Source: Paenibacillus pinihumi DSM 23905 = JCM 16419 (GTDB lineage Bacteria > Bacillota > Bacilli > Paenibacillales > Paenibacillaceae). From it: 64,000 bases of DNA. A program made the position numbers and the translations under genes. Location of the stretch: positions 1-64,000 of the forward strand of contig NZ_AULX01000006.1 in the NCBI RefSeq assembly GCF_000422505.1, written 5' to 3'. A model generated the notes under the pieces. That model saw only the letters and a list, made by a program, of their open reading frames with translations. It made no database searches and was not told the origin of the DNA. The stretch's first letter is position 1; each line of letters opens with the position of its first letter. Shown one piece after another: positions 43,662-52,900 of this stretch.

Positions 43662-44244
43662 TTGTCTTTCAAATAGTGGACACTAATTAAATTTGAGATA
43701 TAATTTCTCCGTTGAGAAATCAGACTAGATATAGATATAAGGCCCCACTGAAAACTAAATATAGTGACAAGGCTTTTAATGGTTCAGTATAGGGCAATGT
43801 CCACCATTAGACAGACAAATCAAACATTTTCCATCTGCAGAGGACATTCAATCATATTAGAGGCAGGGCTGTAATTTTCAAGGCAGATCCATAGTTGTTA
43901 TCGGGGAGTTATGCGCTTGATATAATGTAGTTCATTATAATTACGTATCAGGAGACAGTGTTATTGATAGAAAAAAGGACTCTTGCGAGTCCTTTTTCTG
44001 ACGGTGTTGATTAGGAACGAGCTGCATTTCACTGCTGTAGTTCGAAGCTTTGATCCACCGCCGGTTGCGGTGTTTGTGCATTTTACAAACCTGAGTCTGC
44101 TTGAGCACTTCGCTGCTTCAATCTTTAACGGAAATAAACCTCTTGCGGTTGTTGCGCCAACTGGTTCAACGGAACCACACCTCTCTTTTCACCGTCAAGT
44201 TTAATATGCTCCATATTGGTTTGCTTTATACATTCTTAATTCAA
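43662..44244. other. Region without a clear gene; internal hairpin
   Basis: 583 bp. At 43972-43997 an 11-bp stem (AAAAAGGACTC / GAGTCCTTTTT, loop TTGC) makes a terminator-like hairpin. At 43675-43682 and 43798-43806 short inverted GTGGACA-like sequences recall insertion-sequence ends, but no transposase is left. A plus-strand frame at 43983-44204 has no ribosome site and unconvincing composition, so I do not call it. Confidence 0.35.
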
Positions 44245-44427
44245 TTAACGCTTTAATTTTTTCCATTTGCGATTATGATTCGATGTGTCAGGGAATTGGT
44301 CGCCTTTGTTCAAGTGGATTTTTTTCGGATTTTCGATTCCCATGTGAAAGTCATTTTCTCCAACTTCAATATAATTCCCGTCATTAGGCGCCTTGTCGCC
44401 CGGACGGTATTCTGTCCATTCACCCAT
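44245..44427 (-). CDS. yjzC: YjzC-like small protein
   Basis: 60 aa from the ATG at 44427, chosen because AGGAGG lies eight bases upstream and the protein then begins MGEWTEYRPGDKAPNDGNYIE. The KAPN-G-YIEVGE, NPKKIHLNKGDQFPDTSNHNRKW pattern and length match the YjzC family of Bacillus (function unknown). The frame continues upstream without a ribosome site. Standalone gene in an otherwise poor region. Confidence 0.8.
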   Translation of the reverse strand: MGEWTEYRPGDKAPNDGNYIEVGENDFHMGIENPKKIHLNKGDQFPDTSNHNRKWKKLKR

Positions 44428-44713
44428 CGCTGCCGCCTCCTCACATAATTTGCCCGAAGATTGCACAGCCCTTAAGCCATGAATCTCCTTGTAGGTTGCT
44501 CAAATCAATCGGACAGCATGAGTAACACTTCTTGCTAAGGATAAAAGAAAATTGGGCACAATGCCGGCAGCCATTAATTGCTCTAACTCACACTGCATAT
44601 ACTAATGAACGCATGGAAAAATTACATCTATGCATCGCATTTCTGCTTAAAATGATCCCTAATTAAGTTGGCTTTAGAATCACTTACATTTCAACTTCTC
44701 ACTTTAATTTCGG

Positions 44714-45106
44714 TCAAGTGTCACCTGGCACATGAAGTTGTTTCACAAATGGAATATCCGCGGGGGCAAATTCATAAGCTGCAAACTCATCAGGCTTGAC
44801 CCAATCGTATTTATCGTGGTCGGATAAAACGATATCCCCACCAGTATAGACCGCTTTATAAGCGATGAGTCGAATGACTATTGTTCCATAATCATGCTCA
44901 TGCACACCCAAACGTTCCGTAGGTTGAATTTGTATATTCATTTCCTCAAGAAGCTCTCTGCGCAAGCAATCTTCCGCCGACTCTCCCGGTTCGAGCTTCC
45001 CACCAGGAAACTCCCACAGCCCGCCTTGTGCTTTCCCCGGCTTCCGTCTCGCGATTAACAATCGGCCCTGTTCATTTACGATTACTGCTGCCGCTACTTC
45101 GATCAT
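44714..45106 (-). CDS. Nudix hydrolase (MutT-like)
   Basis: 130 aa. The Nudix box GGKLEPGESAEDCLRRELLEEMNI has all catalytic Glu residues (GX5EX7REUXEEXGU, with N for the last G). The start MIEVAAAVIVNEQGRLLIARR and WEFPGGK are typical of (deoxy)nucleoside triphosphate pyrophosphohydrolases that clear 8-oxo-dGTP. The upstream region has an AGGAG-like site. It is probably a pool-sanitising enzyme; the precise substrate cannot be read from sequence. Confidence 0.9.
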   Translation of the reverse strand: MIEVAAAVIVNEQGRLLIARRKPGKAQGGLWEFPGGKLEPGESAEDCLRRELLEEMNIQIQPTERLGVHEHDYGTIVIRLIAYKAVYTGGDIVLSDHDKYDWVKPDEFAAYEFAPADIPFVKQLHVPGDT

Positions 45107-45218
45107 AAAATTTTTCTCCTTTTATTTGAAGAAATTTGCATTTTCACACATAACCTTCTTATAGTAAGGCACTTTGATTTTGAAGCTGAGGACCTCACCT
45201 TGTATGAATTTTATCATA

Positions 45219-45244
45219 ACAAAAAGAGCACCGAAGTGCTCTTT
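45219..45244 (-). terminator. Terminator of the stalk-domain gene
   Basis: A nine-bp stem (AAAGAGCAC / GTGCTCTTT) with a TTCG tetraloop on the minus strand, followed by T-rich sequence, 11 bp after the stop codon. Confidence 0.85.
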
Positions 45245-45255
45245 CGCAATACAAT

Positions 45256-46431
45256 TTATTTCTTCTTCCATACCGTCCCGTCGGAAAATGCGACTTTATC
45301 AATTGTGATATTTTTCAGTTGTGATGTCCTCGCATAATAAGTCAAATCCCAAGTCACAAGTTGGGCATAGCCGGATTTTATATCACTATTCACAGCTGTT
45401 CCTTTAAACCTGTTACTGTTCCCGAAACGATACGTTACTTTTTGGCCAAAAGCATCATAGCAGCTAAATGACAATTCAAAAGAAGCAATTGTTTTATCCG
45501 TTAAATTTCGTACTGCAATATTAGCTTCAGGATAGTTCAGTACATCATAAGAAATACTCCATTCGATAATTTCAAGCGGAACGTTTTTATTTTGCTTTAA
45601 TCTCTGTTTTAAATTGTCGTCAAATTCTTTAATGTGTCTTTCGAACATCGCAATAACGTTATCTTCAAACGCATTGCTGAGGTAATGTTCTTCTACATAT
45701 GCTAAGCCTTTGCTGGCAGTTACAATGTCTTTGACACTGATACCTTCAATGAGTCTCCCTAGAAAAATCAAGTCCGTATCCGACTGGTAATCAAAATGGC
45801 TCCCTGTATGCTGTGTGGAGAGTTCAAAAACACCTTTTTTTCCGGGTTCTAAAGTCAAGGAATGCTTATACGTATAAATCTCCCAGTCTTCATAAAAATA
45901 GGTGAAATAATTTACTGTAATTGTGTCTTTGCCCCGGTTGGTAACGGTTGTATTCGTAATTTCCAGCGGCAGGCCGGTATTGTATTTACTGCTGCCTTGG
46001 CTATTCAGCTTAATATTAATCTGGCTGCCTTTGGTTTCCATTGAAGCTCCGAGGCTATCAACGAGGAAACGAAGCGGCACGATAATCCGGCCGTTCTTCT
46101 CTACTGCCGGTGATCCTAAAAATACAGATACGCCATTGATTGTAGCCGTCCACTGATTTAAGACGATGGATACGGTCATCTGCTTGTTGGCGCTTGTACC
46201 GATAATTCGTTTGTTCGCCTTGTCATAGGTGAATTTTAACCCCATGGCTTCCATGGTCTCCCGCGCGGATACCATCGTAGAGCCATTCATTGTGACAGGA
46301 GCTTGAGAATAATTCACTTTCTTTCCTGCAATGTAGACCGTCTGCCCCTGTTGTTTCTCCGCAGCTGATACCGGAACAGCAGCAAGAACCAGCATGATGA
46401 CCATCATGATGGCTGCAATTGATTTCTTCAT
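45256..46431 (-). CDS. Secreted copper-amine-oxidase-type stalk-domain protein
   Basis: 391 aa from the ATG at 46431 (frame also open from 46440; GAAGGGA is better spaced to the second). Signal peptide MKKSIAAIMMVIMLVLAAVPVSA, then a stalk domain (~25-140) with MVSARETMEAMGLKFTYDKANKRI and IIVPLRFLVDSLGA. The remainder (~150-391) is a beta-rich domain of unknown type with MFERHIKEFDDNL helix. No enzyme motif seen; probably a wall- or matrix-associated protein. Terminator downstream. Confidence 0.75.
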   Translation of the reverse strand: MKKSIAAIMMVIMLVLAAVPVSAAEKQQGQTVYIAGKKVNYSQAPVTMNGSTMVSARETMEAMGLKFTYDKANKRIIGTSANKQMTVSIVLNQWTATINGVSVFLGSPAVEKNGRIIVPLRFLVDSLGASMETKGSQINIKLNSQGSSKYNTGLPLEITNTTVTNRGKDTITVNYFTYFYEDWEIYTYKHSLTLEPGKKGVFELSTQHTGSHFDYQSDTDLIFLGRLIEGISVKDIVTASKGLAYVEEHYLSNAFEDNVIAMFERHIKEFDDNLKQRLKQNKNVPLEIIEWSISYDVLNYPEANIAVRNLTDKTIASFELSFSCYDAFGQKVTYRFGNSNRFKGTAVNSDIKSGYAQLVTWDLTYYARTSQLKNITIDKVAFSDGTVWKKK

Positions 46432-46641
46432 TCTGAACATGTCCCTTCTTTATATATATTCTCTATTTCTACCACCCTCCATATATCGGTAAAATCTCCT
46501 TGCAATTTATATGAATTTTGAATGAATTTGAATATTTTAGGGAATCTTTTTTTGCTTTTGGATCATACAATGATTCTCCATCATTATCAAATCATCGTTT
46601 AATCAAACTTTCTCTTGTGCATTTGTCTCTTTCCCCTATGC

Positions 46642-46667
46642 ACGCCCTACACATCCGCCCATACAAT
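46642..46667 (+). promoter_or_regulatory. Possible sigma-K promoter of tgl
   Basis: AC (46642-46643), 16-bp spacer, CATACAAT (46660-46667), similar to the mother-cell sigma-K consensus (AC-16/17-CATANNNTA; final positions imperfect). It stands about 36 bp before the GTG start. Known Tgl is made in the mother cell late in sporulation, which makes this plausible. Confidence 0.35.
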
Positions 46668-46703
46668 GGAAGTATGACAATGACAGCAAAAGGAGGATGC
46701 AGT

Positions 46704-47657
46704 GTGACACAGAATAGCGGGAACAACGAACTTTCCGGTAGCAGCGCTGACAACGGCACCAACTATTGGACCAACGAAGCGGGGCTGGAAAGTCAAACAG
46801 GGGCAATCGGGCAAAATATTGAAGCTGAACAAGCGGCACAGCCGGAAATCCTCAACGGGAATCTTTCCGACGAAAATCTTGCTGAAGCTGGTCTCGCTTA
46901 CCGGGATGCTGCCGATTTTGAAAAAATAATGCGTGCCAATATTGTCAAAGCGGCCTATGCGCTTAATGACAGTGGTGCCGGCTTTGCAGACTTCAAAAAT
47001 TCCCGCTGCAATGAAAGGTTTTGGATTTTAACCGATCAAGGCGGTTTTCAGCTCAGGAATTCGGTGACTCCCGCAGACGGCATTCGGGATATTTTTGCTA
47101 ACGGCCATCAATATGCATTTGAATGTGCCACGGCTACTGTTATTGTCCTTTATAAAGGGGTGTTAGACTCTATAGAAGAACCTGTATTTAACCGTCTCTT
47201 TGCCGATTTGCTGCTTTATGACTGGCACTATGATCCTGATTTGCATCTTTTGCAGGAGCAGGGCAGCAGCCAAGCTTTGCCGGGAGATGTCCTGTATTTT
47301 GCCAACCCCGACCATGATCCGCAAAGACCAGAATGGCAGGGGGAGAATGTAGTGAAGGTCGGACCGGATTTATATTACGGGCATGGCATTGGCATTGAAT
47401 CTGCAGAGGCGATTATTGATGCGTTAAACCAGACCCGCGGTCCCAATGCGACACGCTCAGCATATTTGACGAATGCATACTATCATCCGGACTTCTCCTA
47501 TTTCTATCCGTTTGCAGCTGGCAATTCATCCCTCGGAAATCCCCAATTACGTGAGCGAAATACCGAATCAACAATATCAGCCAGCCACACAAGCCGAACA
47601 CGACAGCAATCTGCTATTCATGTCCGGATCGGGCAGCGGAAGTATATCATCCATTAA
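46704..47657 (+). CDS. tgl: Spore-coat protein-glutamine gamma-glutamyltransferase (transglutaminase)
   Basis: Cross-links spore-coat proteins through gamma-glutamyl-epsilon-lysine bonds. GTG start at 46704: AAAGGAGG lies seven bases upstream, and the longer frame back to 46518 has no ribosome site. 317 aa, against ~245 in Bacillus subtilis, with ~45 extra residues at the N-terminus and a Ser/Thr/Arg-rich tail of ~35. Catalytic Cys141 lies in YAFECATATVIVLY; also W-Q-GENVVKVGPDLYYGHGIGI, including the family His and Glu region. Sporulation marker for the organism. Confidence 0.92.
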   Translation: MTQNSGNNELSGSSADNGTNYWTNEAGLESQTGAIGQNIEAEQAAQPEILNGNLSDENLAEAGLAYRDAADFEKIMRANIVKAAYALNDSGAGFADFKNSRCNERFWILTDQGGFQLRNSVTPADGIRDIFANGHQYAFECATATVIVLYKGVLDSIEEPVFNRLFADLLLYDWHYDPDLHLLQEQGSSQALPGDVLYFANPDHDPQRPEWQGENVVKVGPDLYYGHGIGIESAEAIIDALNQTRGPNATRSAYLTNAYYHPDFSYFYPFAAGNSSLGNPQLRERNTESTISASHTSRTRQQSAIHVRIGQRKYIIH

Positions 47658-47968
47658 TTCATTGTGGGCGCTCGGGCGGCGATCAGCAGGCCACCAACAA
47701 ACTCAATAGTCTTTCTTATAGATAGCCGTTATCCTCTTAGATTAAAAAGGGAGCGGCTATTGTTTGCGTCTGCCGGAAAATAGCGGGTCGGTTTTGGGCA
47801 GTACAGACATACAGAAACAGAATATCCGCGGCACTCATTAAATCTCTTTCATAAAATTGCATCCCTATCAAGTCTGTTCTAAAATCTAAAACATGCTTCA
47901 TCCTGGAAGGACAGCTGCCGATAATAGTAAAGGAAACCGAATTCTATCAATTAAGGAGCATTTACACC
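47658..47968. other. Gap with weak hairpin
   Basis: 311 bp without a gene. ATAGCCG (47722-47728) pairs with CGGCTAT (47754-47760), followed by TGTTT, a weak terminator-like structure for tgl. Otherwise only the AAGGAG site of the next gene is recognisable. Confidence 0.35.
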
Positions 47969-49105
47969 ATGAGAAAATTTGCACTTGCGGTTATGCTATT
48001 CTGCGCCGCGGCCATGATTCAGCCCCATGTAACGGAGGCAGCATCCAACAAGACTAAAAATTTCGGCTATCTGGATACGAAAACGAATAGTACCTTCGTA
48101 CCTATCCGCTTCCTGAGCGAATATGCCGGAGCATCTGTGAAATGGACCGCCGCCGCGAAGCGGGTGGACATTACGAAGGGTCAGGACAAAATTACGCTCT
48201 ATGTAGGCAGTTCCTCAGCCTCTATTAATAATGAGCAGCAGCGGCTCGATGCCCCGCCGTTCGAAGATAACGGCAGTACATATGTCCCGCTCCGCTTTGT
48301 CAGCAAGGCACTCGGCATTCAATTAGGATGGCAGTCAGACACTTCATCCGTTAACGTTACTGCCGGCGGGAAGCAGACACGCCTTCCGGTTATTAAGCGC
48401 GGAACATTGGGCCAGCCGGTCACCAGCCAACTGAAAACCTTCAAGGTTGGCAGCAAGTCCTTTAACGTTCGTGTCGTGACCGTCAATCTGATGCATCCAA
48501 AGGTACAGCTTGATGTGGCGCTGGCCCACAACACGGTTGGCAAGGTCGAGGAACTAAGCAGCATCGCCAAACGGAACCAGGCCAATATTGCGATTAACGG
48601 CACATTCTTTGACGCTTATTCCGATAACAGCTACAGGACACCATACGGCTGGATTGTACAAGGGGGGAAGGCCAAAAAAACAAGCTCTGGCGACCGGAAA
48701 ACAGCCTTTATTTATGATAAAAATAATCTGGCCGAGCTTGTTGCCGGCACGGACTTCCCTGACCGCTTCAAGCAAGGCGGCATTGAAGGCGCCCTTCAGG
48801 TAGGGCCTCGTCTGGTTGTGAACGGCAAAGTATCGCTGAATGTCAAAGAGGAAGGCTTCCGCGATCCGAAAATTCTGACCGGCGGCGGTGCGCGCAGTGC
48901 CCTTGGCATTACCTCCAACCATCAGCTGCTGCTCGTAACTTCCGGCGGAGCGACCATCCCGCAAATGGCGGAAATAATGAAGCAGGCTGGTGCTTACCAG
49001 GCAATGAACCTTGACGGCGGAGCTTCCAGCGGGCTGTATTACAACGGCAGCTACCTGACAACTCCAGGCAGACAAATCAGCAATGCTTTGTTGATTAAAT
49101 ATTAA
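47969..49105 (+). CDS. Secreted stalk-domain protein with NAGPA (phosphodiester glycosidase) domain
   Basis: 378 aa. Signal peptide (MRKFALAVMLFCAAAMIQPHVTEA), a stalk domain (~35-140, FVPIRFLSEYAGASVKWTAA and VPLRFVSKALGIQLGW), then a phosphodiester glycosidase domain (~160-378). The latter has NQANIAINGTFFDAYS, GGGARSALGITSNHQLLLVT and the signature MNLDGGASSGLYYNG. NAGPA-type enzymes cleave sugar-phosphodiester links in polysaccharides such as exopolymer or teichoic acids. AAGGAG precedes the ATG. The stalk-enzyme design parallels the TraB protein at 1553, so the organism couples this stalk domain to different enzymes. Confidence 0.88.
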   Translation: MRKFALAVMLFCAAAMIQPHVTEAASNKTKNFGYLDTKTNSTFVPIRFLSEYAGASVKWTAAAKRVDITKGQDKITLYVGSSSASINNEQQRLDAPPFEDNGSTYVPLRFVSKALGIQLGWQSDTSSVNVTAGGKQTRLPVIKRGTLGQPVTSQLKTFKVGSKSFNVRVVTVNLMHPKVQLDVALAHNTVGKVEELSSIAKRNQANIAINGTFFDAYSDNSYRTPYGWIVQGGKAKKTSSGDRKTAFIYDKNNLAELVAGTDFPDRFKQGGIEGALQVGPRLVVNGKVSLNVKEEGFRDPKILTGGGARSALGITSNHQLLLVTSGGATIPQMAEIMKQAGAYQAMNLDGGASSGLYYNGSYLTTPGRQISNALLIKY

Positions 49106-49131
49106 GGACAAGCATCCGCGGTACTGAAAAT

Positions 49132-49178
49132 AAAAACGATCAAGTCCCCGCTGCCCTGCGGAGCCTTGATCGTTTTTT
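49132..49178. terminator. Bidirectional terminator
   Basis: AAAAACGATCAAG pairs with CTTGATCGTTTTT, with a long GC-rich loop. T runs occur on both strands, serving the stalk-NAGPA gene (plus) and the protease gene (minus). Confidence 0.85.
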
Positions 49179-49201
49179 GTCTGTCACTCTATTAAGCAAT
49201 G

Positions 49202-49897
49202 TCAATGGCTAGCAGCAGGCAAAAGACCTCGCACATCGTCCATGTTGATTACCAGATGAATGCCGGGCATCGTCCGCATGGAGCCGGAAACAATGCCGCT
49301 CAGCCGCCCCTGCTCATCAAGTACGGGGCCGCCTGACATGCCGCTGACAATCTGGGCAGATGTTAAAATCCGCCCTCTTCCGTTTACTTCCGCATTCGGA
49401 TGATTGACGATTCCCTCTGTAATGACAGGAGTATCCTTCATCGGATAACCGAGCGCAAAAATCTTCTCCCCATGCGCGAGCTTTGGCTCACGCAAAGGAA
49501 GGAAGGGATAGGCTTCCTTTTTGCCTTTTGCCGCCTTGGCCGGCGGAAGCTTCAGAATCGCCGCATCCGTCAGTTCATCATAGGCAGTCACTGTAATCGG
49601 CCCGATTGTTCTGCCGTCTGACAAGACGCCTTCGATCCGCTCCCCGCCTTTGACAACATGATAAGCAGTAACAGCCGTTCCATCAGAGGAAATGATAACG
49701 CCGGACCCTACTGCCTTGACAGCCTCACTGCTGCCCATGACCCGTAAATAGAGCATCGCGCTGCGGGCCAGCGCATAGCTCTCCTTCGCATTATACGAGT
49801 CAGGCACGCTTGCCTGCGAAGCGTTAGTAAAAGCAGCCATGCCGGAAATCAGCAAAGCCGTCAGGCACAGCATCATCATTTTTACTCTGCTGGACAT
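49202..49897 (-). CDS. Trypsin-like S1C serine protease (short, no PDZ)
   Basis: 231 aa. Signal peptide or anchor ~1-25. Catalytic triad visible: His80 in TAYHVV, Asp111 in LTDAAIL, Ser188 in SGMSGGPVL. DegP/HtrA relatives normally add a C-terminal PDZ domain; this one ends after the protease core, so it is a simple S1C enzyme of the cell surface. It lies downstream of the two giant SLH genes on the same strand, 44 bp after the GLUG gene, and could process or control them. GAGGAG eight bases before the ATG. Confidence 0.87.
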   Translation of the reverse strand: MSSRVKMMMLCLTALLISGMAAFTNASQASVPDSYNAKESYALARSAMLYLRVMGSSEAVKAVGSGVIISSDGTAVTAYHVVKGGERIEGVLSDGRTIGPITVTAYDELTDAAILKLPPAKAAKGKKEAYPFLPLREPKLAHGEKIFALGYPMKDTPVITEGIVNHPNAEVNGRGRILTSAQIVSGMSGGPVLDEQGRLSGIVSGSMRTMPGIHLVINMDDVRGLLPAASH

Positions 49898-49941
49898 TTG
49901 TCATGCTCCTCTTCTATTACTCACTCTTATCCCGCTGCACA

Positions 49942-52900
49942 CTATTGAACGACTGGCATAATGTCCTCATAGGCCCAATGGGAAGGCGATAAGTCATTAT
50001 ATTTTGCCGGAAGCTTCTTCTTTTCAGCTCCAATAATACGGTTGATCAGCACAACTGCCTCGGCTCTGGAAAGCTTGCTGTCCGGTCTGAATGTGCCGTC
50101 AGGGAAGCCTTTCACATACCCTTCCTTCACGAATGCCTGAACATAAGGCGCTGACCAGTGAACCTTCACATCTAAGAGCGCCCCGGTTCCTGCTGCTGAA
50201 TCAGCACCATTGCCAGCGCCTCCGGCCTGGTAACGCTCAGAAACATCCAGATGCAGCACCCGGGAGAGCATGACGACGAATTCTGCTCTTGTCAGCGGCT
50301 TTTCTCCGCCAAAAGTGCCATTCGGGTAGCCCTGCAAAATACCAGCCGAAGCGAAGAAGGCAATCTCATCGGACTGTTTTTCTCCTACATCGCTGAACAA
50401 GCTTGCAACGGTGACATTTTCTTTATCGAGCAGCGGAGCGAGTGCCCCGACCAGTTCATAGCGGGTCATGGCCGCATCCGGCTTGAACAGGTTATTGCTG
50501 TAGCCGGTCATGTACTTAATCTGGCTCGCATTGCCCTTCAATTCATAGCCCGCATTTGCGACTTCATAACGCATCGTCATGACTTGATTATCCTTGCTCG
50601 TAATCGCCTTGATGGTCACATTGCCGGTAATGATGATTTCGCCCTTATACTGCTGGCTGTTCACAGTTGGCGTGCTTCCGTCTGTCGTGTAGTAAATGAT
50701 CTGTCCCGCAGGAGCTGTCAGTGTCAATTTGCTGTTGCGGGCGATAACCACCGGAGCGTCCTTGCCCGTACTCACCGGTTTCTGTCCGGTATATACCTGA
50801 ATGACTGGCTTATCTTGCTTCTCCGGGATGTAGACGCCGCCTCCTCCGCCAAATACCGGAGGCGCCTGCTTCGTCCATACGCCTGTAAATACGTCACTGA
50901 GTTCCTTCTCTGACGCGACCGCAATTGCCTTGATTGTGGTCGTCTGCTTCAATACAACCGGTCCTGTATACAGTGCCGATTGTTCGGTTGGCTGCTTACC
51001 GTCCAACGTATAATAGATGACTGCATCCGGCTCCTGAACACCAAGCACTACGGACACCTGATCGGTAAAGCTGGTATCACCCGATACGACAGATGGCGTT
51101 TTTGCCGTCTCTGCGTATTTGATAGCTGGCGCATGAATGACAATTTGCCGTTTCGTTTCGCCCGCCGCTGCAGTCAGAACGGCTGTGCCTGCTGTTTTCA
51201 GTGTGCCTGTCACTTTGCCGGATTGCTTTTCAATGGCTGCTTCGGCAGGACTTGCCGACCATGTCACACCCCAACCTGTCAGTTCGAATGATGAATGAAT
51301 ATGGTTAATGGTATCCTTGTCATCCAGCATGACAGCCACTGCACTAATCGCAGAGTTATCCGCTCCGTAGAACGCTATAAGCTGCGGGTAGTAGCCTTGG
51401 GCAGCTTTCCATCCGGCAGCATCAAGCTGCGAAGGAAGTATACCATGTGCCAGTTCCTTTGCCAGTAAGCCTTTGGCATCGTCGCCAGAGCCGGCAACCG
51501 GCCTCAATTGGCTGTTGTAGTACGCTGTGTCCTGCTTCAGTTGCTGTTTGTTGTAGACGCTGTTGGATATTGCCCCCGCATCCGTCTTCTGTCCGGCAAT
51601 TCCGCCAATGAACGTTACGCCCGGAACATGCTTGCCGTTCACCGACGCAATGATCTCCCCGGCAGACCAGACATTGCCCATTGTTCCGCCGTCTGCATAG
51701 CCGGCAATACCGCCGTTCCATGATTTGGCCGTTCCTCTGGAATCGGCCCGTCCGGAATAGTAGCTGAAGCTGATCTCCCCGGCGTTCAGGCCAGTGATGC
51801 CGCCTGTCTGCACCTCGGCTGCTTCCGTCAGCAAGTCAGCATAAGAGAAGCTGTGATCAATTGCAGCACCTGCAAGGTTCGCACCTGCAATCCCCCCGAC
51901 GAGCACAGCCTGCTCCGCATGTGCGGATTTTACAGTGATGTGACCAGCAGTCGTAACGCTGCTGATGCGTCCTGCGTTGACGCCTGTTGCTCCGCCTGCA
52001 GAAGTACCTGCCGCTGTGATCCCGACATTCACTTGGCTTTTCGTAATCGTCCCGTTGTTGTTCCCGGCAAGACCGCCGGCAATTCCATTGCTTTCAAGGG
52101 TCAGGCCGCTCACCTGAATCTGAGTCAATGATCCTTTGTTATCACCTGCTACGCCTCCAGTATAATCCGTACCTTTAACCTTGGCGTTCTTGATGACAAT
52201 ATTGCGGATAACTGCGCCTTGCTCATTCATCCCGGCTACGACTGCTGTATGTGCACCGCCTGTAACGGATGCATTATCGAAGCGGAGATTCGTTACAGTT
52301 CCCTTGTTTTGCTTCATGAAAGCTGAAGGACCGGAATTCTCCGTTCCTAAAATTTGAAGGCCCGAGATGACATGCCCGTCGCCGTCGAACACCCCGTTAA
52401 AGCTGTCGAACGGAACCCATGCCCTGCCTGCAAGATCGATATCTGCGGCAAGACGAATGCTTCCGAATTCCGGCTTTGTCTCCGCAGTCCGGTTAAAGAG
52501 CTTATAATACGGCAATCCTGTTTCATTTAATACATGCACTGAGCCAGCCAACTGTGGTGCTGTACGAATGACCAGGCCGTCATTGGCCGCTTCGTTCAGA
52601 AACAGAGTGTCCAGCTCAAAGTTCCAGCTTCGTACAGCAGTCATATCTGCTGCTTCTACCGATGTTACGCTCACAGTCTGGCCCAGGTTATAACCAACTG
52701 GTGTTGCTGCTCCCGTGTACGTAGAATCGGTCAGCTTGCCCTGCCTGAACTGATAGCCTAGCAGAGATCCCTTGTACACATTGGCCCCGCTCACATTGAT
52801 GGACAAGGTTGGAACATGGGCATAAACCTTGGACAACTGCCCGTCATTGTATCCGGCAAAGCCGCCCGCATAAGCGCGTGTCGCATGATTGATGCCGAAT

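Noticed and set aside
43673-43810. Remnant of an IS3-like element (short inverted GTGGACA sequences)
   Set aside because: Only a few bases match and there is no transposase frame or target duplication, so I leave it as a note in the gap entry.
43983-44204. 73-aa plus-strand frame in the gap after the NADH oxidase
   Set aside because: No ribosome site; it starts inside a terminator-like hairpin and has unconvincing composition.
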